In this document: in pieces, positions 1 through 6,684 of the stretch
Numbering within the stretch: the first letter of the stretch is position 1
Layout: each line of letters opens with the position of its first letter
Assembly (NCBI GenBank): GCA_934700375.1
Contig: CAKUXT010000022.1
Location: 1-16,004, forward strand
Direction of reading: 5' to 3'
Length of the DNA stretch: 16,004 nt
Source: an uncultured Bacilli bacterium
GTDB taxonomy: Bacteria; Bacillota_I; Bacilli_A; RFN20; CAG-288
The notes under the pieces: model-generated
Database searches by the model: none
The model's input: the letters and a program-made list of their open reading frames with translations, nothing else
What the model was told of the DNA's origin: nothing
Program-made: the position numbers and the translations under genes

Positions 1-659
1 TACCTATGCCCGTTTTTATAGACTGCTGCTTTGTTCATTGATAAAGAGATTGTGAAAATCGCCTGTTCGTTTTTAGGATGAATAAGTGAGTGCTCACATT
101 GATGCTCTAAAAAAGCATTTTGATAACTGATAGATTTATCCGTGAAAGAAATAGAGTTCGTTGTGATTGAAAAATCAGTTCCGCTGAATAATTTCTGGTT
201 TGCAGATGACTCAGTCAACAGGAAGGAAAAAGAAAGACCATAGTCCTGATTGACCATGAAGGATGTGTATGTAGTTGATGGCTTTACTGACTGCACTTCA
301 TTATCATTGAACCGATAAGTGACATAGACAGCTTCTTCTTTGTTTTCTTTTAATCCCTTGACGATATCGATATCCGGACTCATGAACGGAATTTGAAGCG
401 TTACAGGAAACGAATATTCTTTTCCAGGTTCGATTTTCTTCTCTTCACGAGAAATAAAAGTTCCATCTTCAAAAATGTAATTGATGACTAGTGTGGATTT
501 ATTGATGGTTGAAATTGTAGTGTTGTCTGTTGCTGTTTCAGTAAACTTGTTTTCAGTGTTTTTTGTCGCGCTATCTGAAGGAATGCTGGATGATTCGTTT
601 TGCCTGTTGCAGCTGAACAGAAGAAATAGTAATGGAATCAATGATATTGCTTTTTTCAT
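1..659 (-). CDS. Lipoprotein with MucBP-like segment (3' end beyond window)
   Basis: This reading frame is open from the ATG at 657-659 to the window edge: 219 complete codons and then the bases TA, so it either stops just outside or continues. The N-terminus has two lysines, a hydrophobic core and the lipobox L14-F15-S16-C17, so the mature protein should be lipidated on Cys17 and anchored to the outer face of the membrane. A Ser/Thr/Asn-rich linker follows (about 18-55). Residues 56-110 run LVINYIFEDGTFISREEKK and on to VYVTYRF, which resembles MucBP-type or similar small surface-repeat domains. The rest is beta-rich and I do not recognise it. An AAAGGAG ribosome site lies 6-7 bases before the ATG, next to the stop of the upstream CotH-like gene. 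The two genes are 11 bases apart and surely co-transcribed. The molecular role is unknown; a surface partner or substrate of the kinase is possible. Confidence 0.8.
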   Translation of the reverse strand, partial: MKKAISLIPLLFLLFSCNRQNESSSIPSDSATKNTENKFTETATDNTTISTINKSTLVINYIFEDGTFISREEKKIEPGKEYSFPVTLQIPFMSPDIDIVKGLKENKEEAVYVTYRFNDNEVQSVKPSTTYTSFMVNQDYGLSFSFLLTESSANQKLFSGTDFSITTNSISFTDKSISYQNAFLEHQCEHSLIHPKNEQAIFTISLSMNKAAVYKNGHR

Positions 660-670
660 GATTTGCTCCT

Positions 671-2377
671 TTAGTACATGCAAAGAATATTGTGAATCTC
701 ATTCACGAAATTCTTACTCCTTCTCTGGAAGAAAGTGAATGTGTTGTTGATGTCGTTGTTCCACGAATTGAGATTTTTTTCTTTTTGTCCCCAACGAAGC
801 GCGGAATAATTATGATAGGGTCTCACTTCGTCGATCATTTTATTCATGGTATCAATGCAGTGGTATGTGGAAAGAATATCGTTCACCAATTCTTCAGAGC
901 GTTCATAAAGCCTTGTCCTAAAAGAAGAATTGGACATCATTTTATTCATCAATGGGAATTTCGTATATGCATTAGCATGATATGGATAAAGTGGATTCTG
1001 ATAATCAGTAAAAGCGAAATCGGTGTCATGAATTACAAATCGGAACTTTCCGTCTTCGTATTTGTTGTTTGGATTGCTTTGCATGACTGTCCACATTTTC
1101 AGGTTGTTGAAATTACCGATGAAATCCCAGTTTCCAGCATAAGCATGAGCTAAGACAACATCTATGAATGAATCAATATCCAAATATTGATTTAAAAAAT
1201 TCTGATAGTTTTCCTCGTTTGTGAAGTCATGACTTAAAAGATAGTCATTCATTTCCTTCAGTTTCTTTTGCCCGATAATTTCATCTCCGTCATTGACGGA
1301 CCAATCACCTTTGAGATCATAGGTGATGACATTGTCTTTATCGATTCCATAGTTATCACTGAAATATACATCCTTGTAATGCTCTCTTATTGACATCAGG
1401 CCCCAATATTCACCGTTGATATAGACAATAGACGGACGATATCCAGTTGTCGAGGCTTTGCTGTCTTTCATGATTGACTGAAGTATTGCATCATTGATTC
1501 TTGTAGAAGACTCAAATGCATTTCCGCCATTATGAAGTCTGAATCGACTGAGTTTTGTCAGCCGTTTCGTTTTATCTCCACGCTGTTCCCTTTCTTTGAA
1601 TACGTGTTCTTTGACCTTATTGTTTTTCTTTCCGTTTTCATCCTTGTTGAAATTCAGATTGAATGTTCTTTGCGGATAACCTAAAGTCCAGTTTCCGCCT
1701 AGTTTGATCTGTGTGTTTCTATAAAAGTATTCGTTGTATTCCGGATCAAAGAATTCCAAATCAGCTCTTCTGCTGATATCTTCTCTGATTTTATTGTAAA
1801 AGCCATTCGAGCCCATAATATCGTCATAGGGCATAGAAAGTGAAACGACAGGGATATTGATATCTTTTGTGATTTTGTCTTCGATCAGATAAGTGAAGGA
1901 TCTTTTGAAGACTGTTTCTTTGGTGTTCTTATCGACAACGTTGATTTTCAAAACGGGCTGTTTATCGAACAATATGTAATTTCCGGTTTTCTGTATGTTG
2001 TTGATATAGGCCTCTGAAACACATTTACCTTCCTTGTCATTAGGGAGAATAGCATCGACGGATGTAGTGACGGGGAAATCAGCTTTGTTTCTAGATTCTG
2101 ATTTGCTGATCAAAATAGGCTCTTTGTATAGAGTCATTTTAGATATGTCATTGTTTTGATAGTCCAAACTGTAATACAATTCCAAATTGTCGTCGATAAC
2201 AAATGAGATGGATTGCCCAGTCAAATAAAATCCTGGAAGTTTTGAAATGTATACACCCTCTGTCACTTGCGTATATCCTCTTTTTAAAACGTCTGTGGAT
2301 GAATCACTTGATAATAGTGATGGCATCATAGACAATGCCGTGATCGGTATAATCAGAAAACTTTTGAGATTTTTCAT
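671..2377 (-). CDS. CotH-like secreted protein kinase with N-terminal chitobiase-type domain
   Basis: 568 residues. Residues 1-24 look like a signal peptide (basic start, hydrophobic core). Residues 42-90, with GFYLTGQSISF and LELYYSLD, resemble the chitobiase/hexosaminidase C-terminal-like domain that often precedes CotH domains. From about 175 the CotH fold follows: PVVSLSMPYDD (176-186), LGGNW plus PQRTFNLNF (226-243), RLHNGGNAFESS (280-291), YINGEYWGLMSIREHY (319-334), GNWDFIGNFNN (415-425) and FRFVIHDTDFAF (445-456). In CotH kinases, two separated aspartates serve in catalysis and Mg2+ binding; D418 and D451/D453 are the likely equivalents here. Bacillus CotH phosphorylates spore-coat proteins. 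This copy carries a signal peptide and precedes a lipoprotein gene, so an envelope or surface substrate is more likely. AAGGAG lies 12 bases before the ATG, a long spacing. No VTC-type polyphosphate polymerase gene is beside it, a common CotH neighbour elsewhere. Confidence 0.85.
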   Translation of the reverse strand: MKNLKSFLIIPITALSMMPSLLSSDSSTDVLKRGYTQVTEGVYISKLPGFYLTGQSISFVIDDNLELYYSLDYQNNDISKMTLYKEPILISKSESRNKADFPVTTSVDAILPNDKEGKCVSEAYINNIQKTGNYILFDKQPVLKINVVDKNTKETVFKRSFTYLIEDKITKDINIPVVSLSMPYDDIMGSNGFYNKIREDISRRADLEFFDPEYNEYFYRNTQIKLGGNWTLGYPQRTFNLNFNKDENGKKNNKVKEHVFKEREQRGDKTKRLTKLSRFRLHNGGNAFESSTRINDAILQSIMKDSKASTTGYRPSIVYINGEYWGLMSIREHYKDVYFSDNYGIDKDNVITYDLKGDWSVNDGDEIIGQKKLKEMNDYLLSHDFTNEENYQNFLNQYLDIDSFIDVVLAHAYAGNWDFIGNFNNLKMWTVMQSNPNNKYEDGKFRFVIHDTDFAFTDYQNPLYPYHANAYTKFPLMNKMMSNSSFRTRLYERSEELVNDILSTYHCIDTMNKMIDEVRPYHNYSALRWGQKEKNLNSWNNDINNTFTFFQRRSKNFVNEIHNILCMY

Positions 2378-2410
2378 ATCTGAAATAGACTCCTTCGGCT
2401 TGATTGTATC

Positions 2411-2424
2411 GGAAACCGCTTACA
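2411..2424 (-). promoter_or_regulatory. cre-like site upstream of the CotH-like gene
   Basis: Read on the minus strand this is TGTAAGCGGTTTCC, which matches 13 of 14 positions of the CcpA cre consensus TGWAANCGNTNWCA (last base C instead of A). It lies 34-47 bases before the CotH-like ATG, just upstream of a possible -10 TACAAT (2403-2408, minus). No good -35 goes with that -10, so the promoter itself is uncertain. A CcpA block on this operon is plausible but inferred. Confidence 0.4.
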
Positions 2425-2502
2425 TAAAGTATCAATAATTTTAATGAAGGGATTTTTGGAACAGCCAATGAAATCGAAAAAAGAGATATTTGTCCTGAAT
2501 AA

Positions 2503-2511
2503 TGGTATTAT
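2503..2511 (+). promoter_or_regulatory. Extended -10 promoter of the Nudix gene
   Basis: TGGTATTAT fits the extended -10 form TGnTATAAT with one mismatch. No convincing -35 lies 17 bases upstream, as is usual for extended -10 promoters. It predicts a start near 2518 and a leader of about 27 bases before the ATG at 2545. Confidence 0.45.
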
Positions 2512-2544
2512 TAAGGAAGAAACATAAAGGCTTTGGAGGTAAAT

Positions 2545-3156
2545 ATGAAGTGGAAAGTCACATCAATTGATAAAGAGACAGAACATCGTTTTCTAAATTT
2601 CTATACGGTGCACTATAAAGTAGAAAACGAAGACGGAAAAGAGAAAGATTATTCTTATTTCTTAGCATCCAGAAATGAATCCGTCGATAATCTTAGAATC
2701 AACCGTAAACAATATGGTAGACCGGATGCTGTATTGATTGGCTGCTATAAAATCATCAACCATGAATTATATCTTTTGCTTGAAAGCCAATTCAGACCGG
2801 CTCTGAACAGAGAAGTCATTTCCTTCCCAGCTGGTCTTATGGATCCCGAAGACAGCGATATAAAGGAAACTGCAATCAGAGAAGTCAAAGAAGAAACCGG
2901 TTATGATGTCTCACATGTTGAACTTCTTCTTCCTGCCTCACCGACATCAGAAGGCTTGTCAGATGAATGCAATGCCGTTGTTCTTGCTGAGCTGAAAGCC
3001 AAAGGAACAGACAACAAAGAAGAATTCGAAGATATCGATGCTGCACTCTGCTCAAGAGAGAAAATCAAAGAGATGCTCTTAGATGATTCCTATTTGTTCT
3101 CGAATTCCGCAAGACTGTTGATACTTTATCTTCTTGAAAGATTCAAGAACGTGTAA
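2545..3156 (+). CDS. Nudix hydrolase, ADP-ribose pyrophosphatase-like
   Basis: 203 residues from the ATG at 2545. I chose this start because GGAGG (2535-2539) sits 5 bases upstream; a TTG four codons earlier overlaps that ribosome site and is unlikely. The N-terminal beta domain (about 1-60) and the central Nudix fold are the layout of ADP-ribose/NDP-sugar pyrophosphatases, which hydrolyse ADP-ribose to AMP and ribose 5-phosphate. FPAG precedes the Nudix box and REVKEETGY supplies the metal-binding REUxEExGU core. The loop between the Nudix glycine and REV is one residue longer than in the GX5EX7REUXEEXGU signature, and the first box glutamate appears replaced by D or S; the catalytic helix is intact. 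A PTSEGLSDE segment follows, as in the ADP-ribose pyrophosphatase group. The exact substrate cannot be read from sequence. I see no clear terminator after it. Confidence 0.85.
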   Translation: MKWKVTSIDKETEHRFLNFYTVHYKVENEDGKEKDYSYFLASRNESVDNLRINRKQYGRPDAVLIGCYKIINHELYLLLESQFRPALNREVISFPAGLMDPEDSDIKETAIREVKEETGYDVSHVELLLPASPTSEGLSDECNAVVLAELKAKGTDNKEEFEDIDAALCSREKIKEMLLDDSYLFSNSARLLILYLLERFKNV

Positions 3157-3165
3157 GCGCTAACA
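3152..3165 (+). promoter_or_regulatory. cre site 1 (perfect match)
   Basis: TGTAAGCGCTAACA matches all 14 positions of TGWAANCGNTNWCA. It overlaps the stop codon of the Nudix gene (3154-3156) and lies 310 bases before the alcohol dehydrogenase ATG. It could act as a distant CcpA site for the dehydrogenase promoter together with cre site 2, or as a roadblock to read-through from the Nudix gene. Confidence 0.55.
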
Positions 3166-3395
3166 GATATGCAATAATTTAATATAAAAGCGTTTGATAT
3201 TTGCACATTTTTGCAATCTGAATTCATCATTCAAGATTGATAAACAGCAAGGGAATTATTAAACAATTGCTTTATAAGTGCCTACAAAAAGTGTAAATAT
3301 TCAACAATAATCACAGACTATTTGAAAATTAAGCTTTGCACAGTTTTTGCGCGAACCTATCTTTTTCGTTGCGTAAATGCAATAATTACTCATTT

Positions 3396-3409
3396 TGTAA
3401 TCGTTTTCA
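3396..3409 (+). promoter_or_regulatory. cre site 2 (perfect match)
   Basis: TGTAATCGTTTTCA matches all 14 positions of the cre consensus TGWAANCGNTNWCA. It ends 9 bases before the likely -35 hexamer of the alcohol dehydrogenase promoter. A cre just upstream of the -35 is the position from which CcpA activates overflow-metabolism genes such as ackA in Bacillus subtilis, so activation in sugar excess is a reasonable inference; repression cannot be excluded. Confidence 0.6.
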
Positions 3410-3418
3410 TCAAATCAC

Positions 3419-3448
3419 TTGAAAAAGGATTTTTCACTATGGTAGTAT
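3419..3448 (+). promoter_or_regulatory. Likely promoter of the alcohol dehydrogenase unit with overlapping palindrome
   Basis: TTGAAA (3419-3424), an 18-base spacer and TAGTAT (3443-3448) form a fair sigma-A promoter. The start would fall near 3455, about 20 bases before the ATG, leaving room for the GGGGGT ribosome site (3463-3468). The perfect inverted repeat TGAAAAA-GGA-TTTTTCA (3420-3436) overlaps the -35 and spacer, the classic place for a repressor operator. Simple A/T symmetry could also produce it by chance. Confidence 0.45.
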
Positions 3449-3474
3449 TGGGCCATTGAAATGGGGGTAACACT

Positions 3475-4536
3475 ATGAAAGGTTACGCAATGTTGAAGAT
3501 TGGCGCTTCCGGTTGGATTGAAAAAGACATCCCTGAAATCGGACCTTTGGACGCCATCGTTAAGCCGTTAGCTGTTGCTATCTGCACTTCCGATGTCCAC
3601 ACCCTTTGGGAAGGAGCAATCGGTGATAGACACAACATGATTTTAGGTCATGAAGCTTGGGGTGAAGTCGTCAAAGTCGGTTCTCTTGTCAAGGATTTCA
3701 AACCTGGTGATAGAGTCTTGATTCCTGCAATTACTCCTGATTGGAACTCTCTTGAAGCTCAGGCTGGTTATTCTATGCATTCCGGCGGTATGCTTTGCGG
3801 TTGGAAGTTCTCCAACTTCAAAGATGGTGTCTTCTCTGAATTCTTCCACGTCAATGATGCAGATGGAAACTTAGCTTTGCTTCCTTCTAATATCGATCCT
3901 GTCGATGCCTGTATGTTATCCGATATGGTTCCTACTGGCTTCCATGGTGTCGAACTTGCTGATGTTCAGTTCGGTGATTCCGTTTTGGTCATCGGTATCG
4001 GCCCTGTCGGACTTATGTCTGTTGCAGGTGCTTCTTTAAGAGGTGCTTCCCGTATCATTGCTGTCGGAACAAGACCTCTCTGCGTTGAAGCCGCAAAGAA
4101 ATATGGAGCTACTGATTTCATCTCTTACAAGAACGGTCCTATCGATGAACAGGTCATGAAACTCACCGGCGGAAAAGGTGTCGATAAGGTTGTCATCGCT
4201 GGCGGTGACTGCACAACCTTTGATCCTGCCATCAAGTGCCTCAAACCTGGCGGAAAGATCGGTAATGTCAACTATCTTGGCAGCGGTCAATATGTCAACA
4301 TTCCCAGAGTCGAATGGGGCGTTGGTATGGGCCATAAGCAGATCAATGGCGGCTTGATGCCTGGCGGAAGACTTAGAATGGAAAAACTCGGTTCTTTGGT
4401 CTCTTCCGGCAGATTGAATGTCCATCATTTAGTCACTCATGTCTTTGATGGTTGGGATCATTTAGAAGAGGCCCTCTTCTTAATGAGAGATAAACTGGCC
4501 AATTTGATCAAGCCTGTTGTCAGAATCGAAGACTAA
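3475..4536 (+). CDS. Zinc-dependent NADP(H) secondary alcohol dehydrogenase
   Basis: 353 residues, the same length and start (MKGxAML) as the Thermoanaerobacter brockii / Clostridium beijerinckii secondary alcohol dehydrogenases. These interconvert secondary alcohols such as isopropanol with ketones using NADP(H). The catalytic zinc ligands C37, H59 and D150 are all at their family positions, within AVAICTSDVH, ILGHEAWGE and LSDMVPTGFHG. The Rossmann motif GIGPVG (174-179) is followed by G198-T199-R200 and Y218, matching the NADP-phosphate pocket G198/S199/R200/Y218 of the T. brockii enzyme, so NADP preference is well supported. As in that group, the four-cysteine structural zinc lobe of horse-type enzymes is absent. 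Codons favour strongly used forms (GTC, ATC, GGT, CTT) more than neighbouring genes do, which suggests high expression. The stop is 2 bases from the CobW-type gene. Physiological role (acetone or aldehyde reduction, redox balance) is inferred. Confidence 0.93.
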   Translation: MKGYAMLKIGASGWIEKDIPEIGPLDAIVKPLAVAICTSDVHTLWEGAIGDRHNMILGHEAWGEVVKVGSLVKDFKPGDRVLIPAITPDWNSLEAQAGYSMHSGGMLCGWKFSNFKDGVFSEFFHVNDADGNLALLPSNIDPVDACMLSDMVPTGFHGVELADVQFGDSVLVIGIGPVGLMSVAGASLRGASRIIAVGTRPLCVEAAKKYGATDFISYKNGPIDEQVMKLTGGKGVDKVVIAGGDCTTFDPAIKCLKPGGKIGNVNYLGSGQYVNIPRVEWGVGMGHKQINGGLMPGGRLRMEKLGSLVSSGRLNVHHLVTHVFDGWDHLEEALFLMRDKLANLIKPVVRIED

Positions 4537-4538
4537 AT

Positions 4539-5447
4539 ATGAAAATTCTGGTTGTCTCTGGATTTCTAGGCGCTGGCAAAACCACTTTCATCAAAGAATT
4601 ATCTAAGAAGACAAACAGGCTCTTCTGCATTCTGGAGAATGAATTTGGCGCAGTCAATGTTGATGAAGCCATTTTAAAAGAAGAGAAGGATGATATGAAA
4701 ATCTACGAACTTACCTCTGGTTGTATCTGTTGTTCAACCAGAGGCGAGTTCGCCACTACTTGCCTTACTATCGCAAATACGATCAATCCTGATTATCTTA
4801 TTGTAGAACCCACGGGTGTCGGTTCTTTGACGAACATCAAAAACAATCTGAACAAGATTGCTTATGAAGCGATTGAGATTTTAAAACCTATTTGCATTGT
4901 CGATGGTCTTGCGGTATTGAACGGCACTTGCCAGTTCAATGATATTTTCATTGATCAGATTCAGCAAAGCGGATCTATTTTCATATCGAAAATGGAAAAC
5001 TGCAATGAAGATGAAAAAGGAGTCGTATATCAGAAACTGGCTGAACTGAATTCTGTTTCACCTATCTACAAAGGCGACTATAAGACGTTCTCTTCGGAGT
5101 TCTTCTTTGATTTATTGAGTCAGCTATCAACAAGAATGACATCTACACAAGAAAAGAAAATGGTCAAAATGGAAAGTGTCTCTTTTGTGGATGCAAAAAT
5201 ACCAAATGTTGTTTTCCTGATCAACCTTTTGGATGAGGTTGCAAGAGGCGTATACGGAGACATCAAGCGTTCCAAAGGCATCGTCGAATGCCAGGGACAC
5301 TGTTATCAATTCGATTATGTTGACTCTTTGTATTCCATCCGTGAATTTGAAAATAAGGACAATAAAATCGTATTTATCGGACCGGATGTCAATACGAAAG
5401 CATTGGAAAAACGACTTCAGGCAACAGCTCTTGTCGATGATGATTAG
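4539..5447 (+). CDS. CobW/COG0523 family GTPase, probable zinc metallochaperone
   Basis: 302 residues. GFLGAGKTT (8-16) is the Walker A loop and ENEFG (33-37) a switch region. GCICC (61-65) is the CxCC metal-binding signature that defines the G3E/COG0523 group, VEPTG (89-93) is the Walker B region, and SKME (150-153) stands where NKxD normally reads the guanine base. The C-terminal part (about 220-296), ending IVFIGPDVNTKALEKRL, is a compact CobW_C domain. Members use GTP hydrolysis to hand over metal, often zinc, to client enzymes. There is no His-rich loop, but C251-x-x-H254-C255 in the C-terminal domain could be an extra metal site. The ATG is 2 bases after the dehydrogenase stop with no clear ribosome site, so translation is probably coupled. 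A zinc-enzyme gene directly upstream suggests the dehydrogenase is the client. Confidence 0.88.
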   Translation: MKILVVSGFLGAGKTTFIKELSKKTNRLFCILENEFGAVNVDEAILKEEKDDMKIYELTSGCICCSTRGEFATTCLTIANTINPDYLIVEPTGVGSLTNIKNNLNKIAYEAIEILKPICIVDGLAVLNGTCQFNDIFIDQIQQSGSIFISKMENCNEDEKGVVYQKLAELNSVSPIYKGDYKTFSSEFFFDLLSQLSTRMTSTQEKKMVKMESVSFVDAKIPNVVFLINLLDEVARGVYGDIKRSKGIVECQGHCYQFDYVDSLYSIREFENKDNKIVFIGPDVNTKALEKRLQATALVDDD

Positions 5448-6520
5448 AGTTTATAGCCTTTTACGTTTTTAAGAATCGCAGGCATCCAAACACTATATCC
5501 TTTGTTGTTTGGATGGACTAAATCACTTTCGATATAGGAGGAGAAGTCTTCTCCTTTTTCTTTGATTTGTTCAAAAACATCTTCTGCATGAATAACAGAA
5601 ACATTTTTGTATTCTTTTACGAATCTATCAATCAGTTCATTATATTTGTCTTCTTTTTCTCTGAATGCAGGGAAAAGAGGAAAGTGACAGACACCTAAAG
5701 GATAGATGCGAACGTTTTCTATTACGGAGTTGATTGAATCAAGGAAAGTCCTGCAATCATTTAACGTCTCTTCCACACTCTTTCCAGAATGAATATCATT
5801 GAAGCCGAGATTGACAATGATGTTCTTCGGTCTGCAGTTTTCAACAAGCTTTGATACGAATGGATTAAAGTCACAGAAACGGAAACCGCCGATTCCGTAA
5901 TTGACTGTTTCATTTCCTTTTGAATAGTAATCGAACAATGTTGAGCCATCGTCGCTGTAATGATTGTTAAGGAAATCAAAATAGCTGTCGCCTACAAACA
6001 TATAATCGACTTCTTTCAATGATTTTGAATGTTCGATCATTTCTGAAATGCGTTTTTCGTTTGGATGAAGTTCCTTCAGTCTTCTAGTGTTTCTGAAAGC
6101 CGGTAAGATAAGGCTGTCCAGATCTTTTCCCTGGTATTCGCGTACATAGCTGGTTCCAGCGAAATTTCCGGCAAAATAGCAATCAGGCTTTCCGTCTTTC
6201 AGGAAATAGAACACACCATCACCATAAATCCATTGTGTGACTTTATAGTCATACATACCTTCATAAAGGTAGAGCGTATCTCCGCTGGGACCTCCTACAC
6301 TATCACAAGTGATAGTGGAACATGTAAAATCCTGTTGCCCGTATCCGATCTTTTCAAATGAAGATCCGGTGAATTCGACTGGGCCTGTATAAACAGAACC
6401 TTCTGGATATCTGATCTTGGCAATTCCTTTGATACCCTCTTTCAATTCTTCTCCTTCTGTCATAAAGAAGAAGACGTCTTTCTGAATGGATTGAAGTTCT
6501 GACTGTGTGTAGATTTTCAT
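5444..6520 (-). CDS. MORN-like / SGNH-hydrolase fusion, probable carbohydrate esterase
   Basis: 358 residues with no signal peptide, so cytosolic. The N-terminal part (about 28-130) has MORN-like strands such as IRYPEGSVYTGPVEF, KIGYGQQDF and YGDGVFYFLKDGKP. Residues 170-350 are an SGNH (GDSL-type) hydrolase: block I VGDSY with nucleophile S179, block II glycines in GIGGF (209-213), block III LGFND with N241, and block V DLVHPN with D333 and H336. All four SGNH positions are present. Such enzymes remove acyl, often acetyl, groups from sugars or lipids. It is divergent from a GH2/GH31 operon across a 164-base gap, so an intracellular sugar acetyl-esterase acting on the same imported oligosaccharide is the best guess. 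AAGGAAA ribosome sites precede the ATG. Its stop overlaps the CobW-type stop: the bases TTAG at 5444-5447 encode both. Confidence 0.82.
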   Translation of the reverse strand: MKIYTQSELQSIQKDVFFFMTEGEELKEGIKGIAKIRYPEGSVYTGPVEFTGSSFEKIGYGQQDFTCSTITCDSVGGPSGDTLYLYEGMYDYKVTQWIYGDGVFYFLKDGKPDCYFAGNFAGTSYVREYQGKDLDSLILPAFRNTRRLKELHPNEKRISEMIEHSKSLKEVDYMFVGDSYFDFLNNHYSDDGSTLFDYYSKGNETVNYGIGGFRFCDFNPFVSKLVENCRPKNIIVNLGFNDIHSGKSVEETLNDCRTFLDSINSVIENVRIYPLGVCHFPLFPAFREKEDKYNELIDRFVKEYKNVSVIHAEDVFEQIKEKGEDFSSYIESDLVHPNNKGYSVWMPAILKNVKGYKL

Positions 6521-6636
6521 AAACGATATTTCCTTGATTTCCTTGTTTTATGGTAGTTGATATTTCACTATAAATCAATCAGTGCAAAGAATTATATTTA
6601 AAGTGACAGATAACAAAAGGAAACAAACAGAATATA

Positions 6637-6645
6637 TGCTAGAAT
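6637..6645 (+). promoter_or_regulatory. Extended -10 promoter of the GH2-GH31 operon
   Basis: TGCTAGAAT is a strong extended -10 (TGnTATAAT with one mismatch). No good -35 lies 17 bases upstream. It predicts a start near 6652, inside the palindrome at 6654-6667, and a leader of about 33 bases. The ribosome site before the ATG at 6685 is weak (GTGGG, 6672-6676). Confidence 0.5.
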
Positions 6646-6653
6646 GATGCTAG

Positions 6654-6667
6654 TTTGTAAATACAAA
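6654..6667 (+). promoter_or_regulatory. Operator-like palindrome at the GH2-GH31 transcription start
   Basis: TTTGTA-AA-TACAAA is a perfect 6+6 inverted repeat directly downstream of the -10, where a bound repressor would block transcription. The half-sites resemble operators of regulators with a GntR-type DNA-binding domain, such as AraR (ATTTGTACGTACAAAT in Bacillus subtilis) and TreR (TTGTATATACAA). No such regulator is encoded in this window, so its identity is open. Confidence 0.5.
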
Positions 6668-6684
6668 GAAAGTGGGATTATATT

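Larger units (their letters stand above)
3157..3474 (+). promoter_or_regulatory. Regulatory intergenic region upstream of the alcohol dehydrogenase
   Basis: These 318 AT-rich bases hold no open frame worth calling. They contain an 11-base direct repeat ATGCAATAATT (3169-3179 and 3377-3387), two copies of TTTGCACA followed by a T-run and TTGC (3200-3214 and 3335-3350), a TTGC-N6-GCAA dyad (3369-3382), a second perfect cre, a palindrome and the likely promoter. No rho-independent terminator for the Nudix gene is visible. The density of repeated half-sites suggests at least one further regulator besides CcpA; its identity cannot be told from the sequence. Confidence 0.5.

Noticed and set aside
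481..738. Plus-strand frame across the lipoprotein and CotH-like gene junction
   Set aside because: It is antisense to two genes with good signals, its product has no recognisable motif, and it has no ribosome site.
692..1153. Plus-strand open frame opposite the CotH-like gene
   Set aside because: It lies entirely within the well-supported CotH-like gene, has no ribosome site and shows no recognisable domain.
2533..2544. TTG start four codons upstream for the Nudix gene
   Set aside because: It overlaps the GGAGG ribosome site that serves the ATG at 2545, and has no ribosome site of its own.
3185..3198. Third cre-like site TAAAAGCGTTTGAT
   Set aside because: Only the central core fits; four consensus positions fail.
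3335..3350. Sigma-54-like promoter TTGCAC-N5-TTGC
   Set aside because: Spacing fits but the conserved GG of the -24 box is broken (TTGCAC, not TGGCAC), and no activator gene is nearby; a sigma-A promoter lies closer to the gene.
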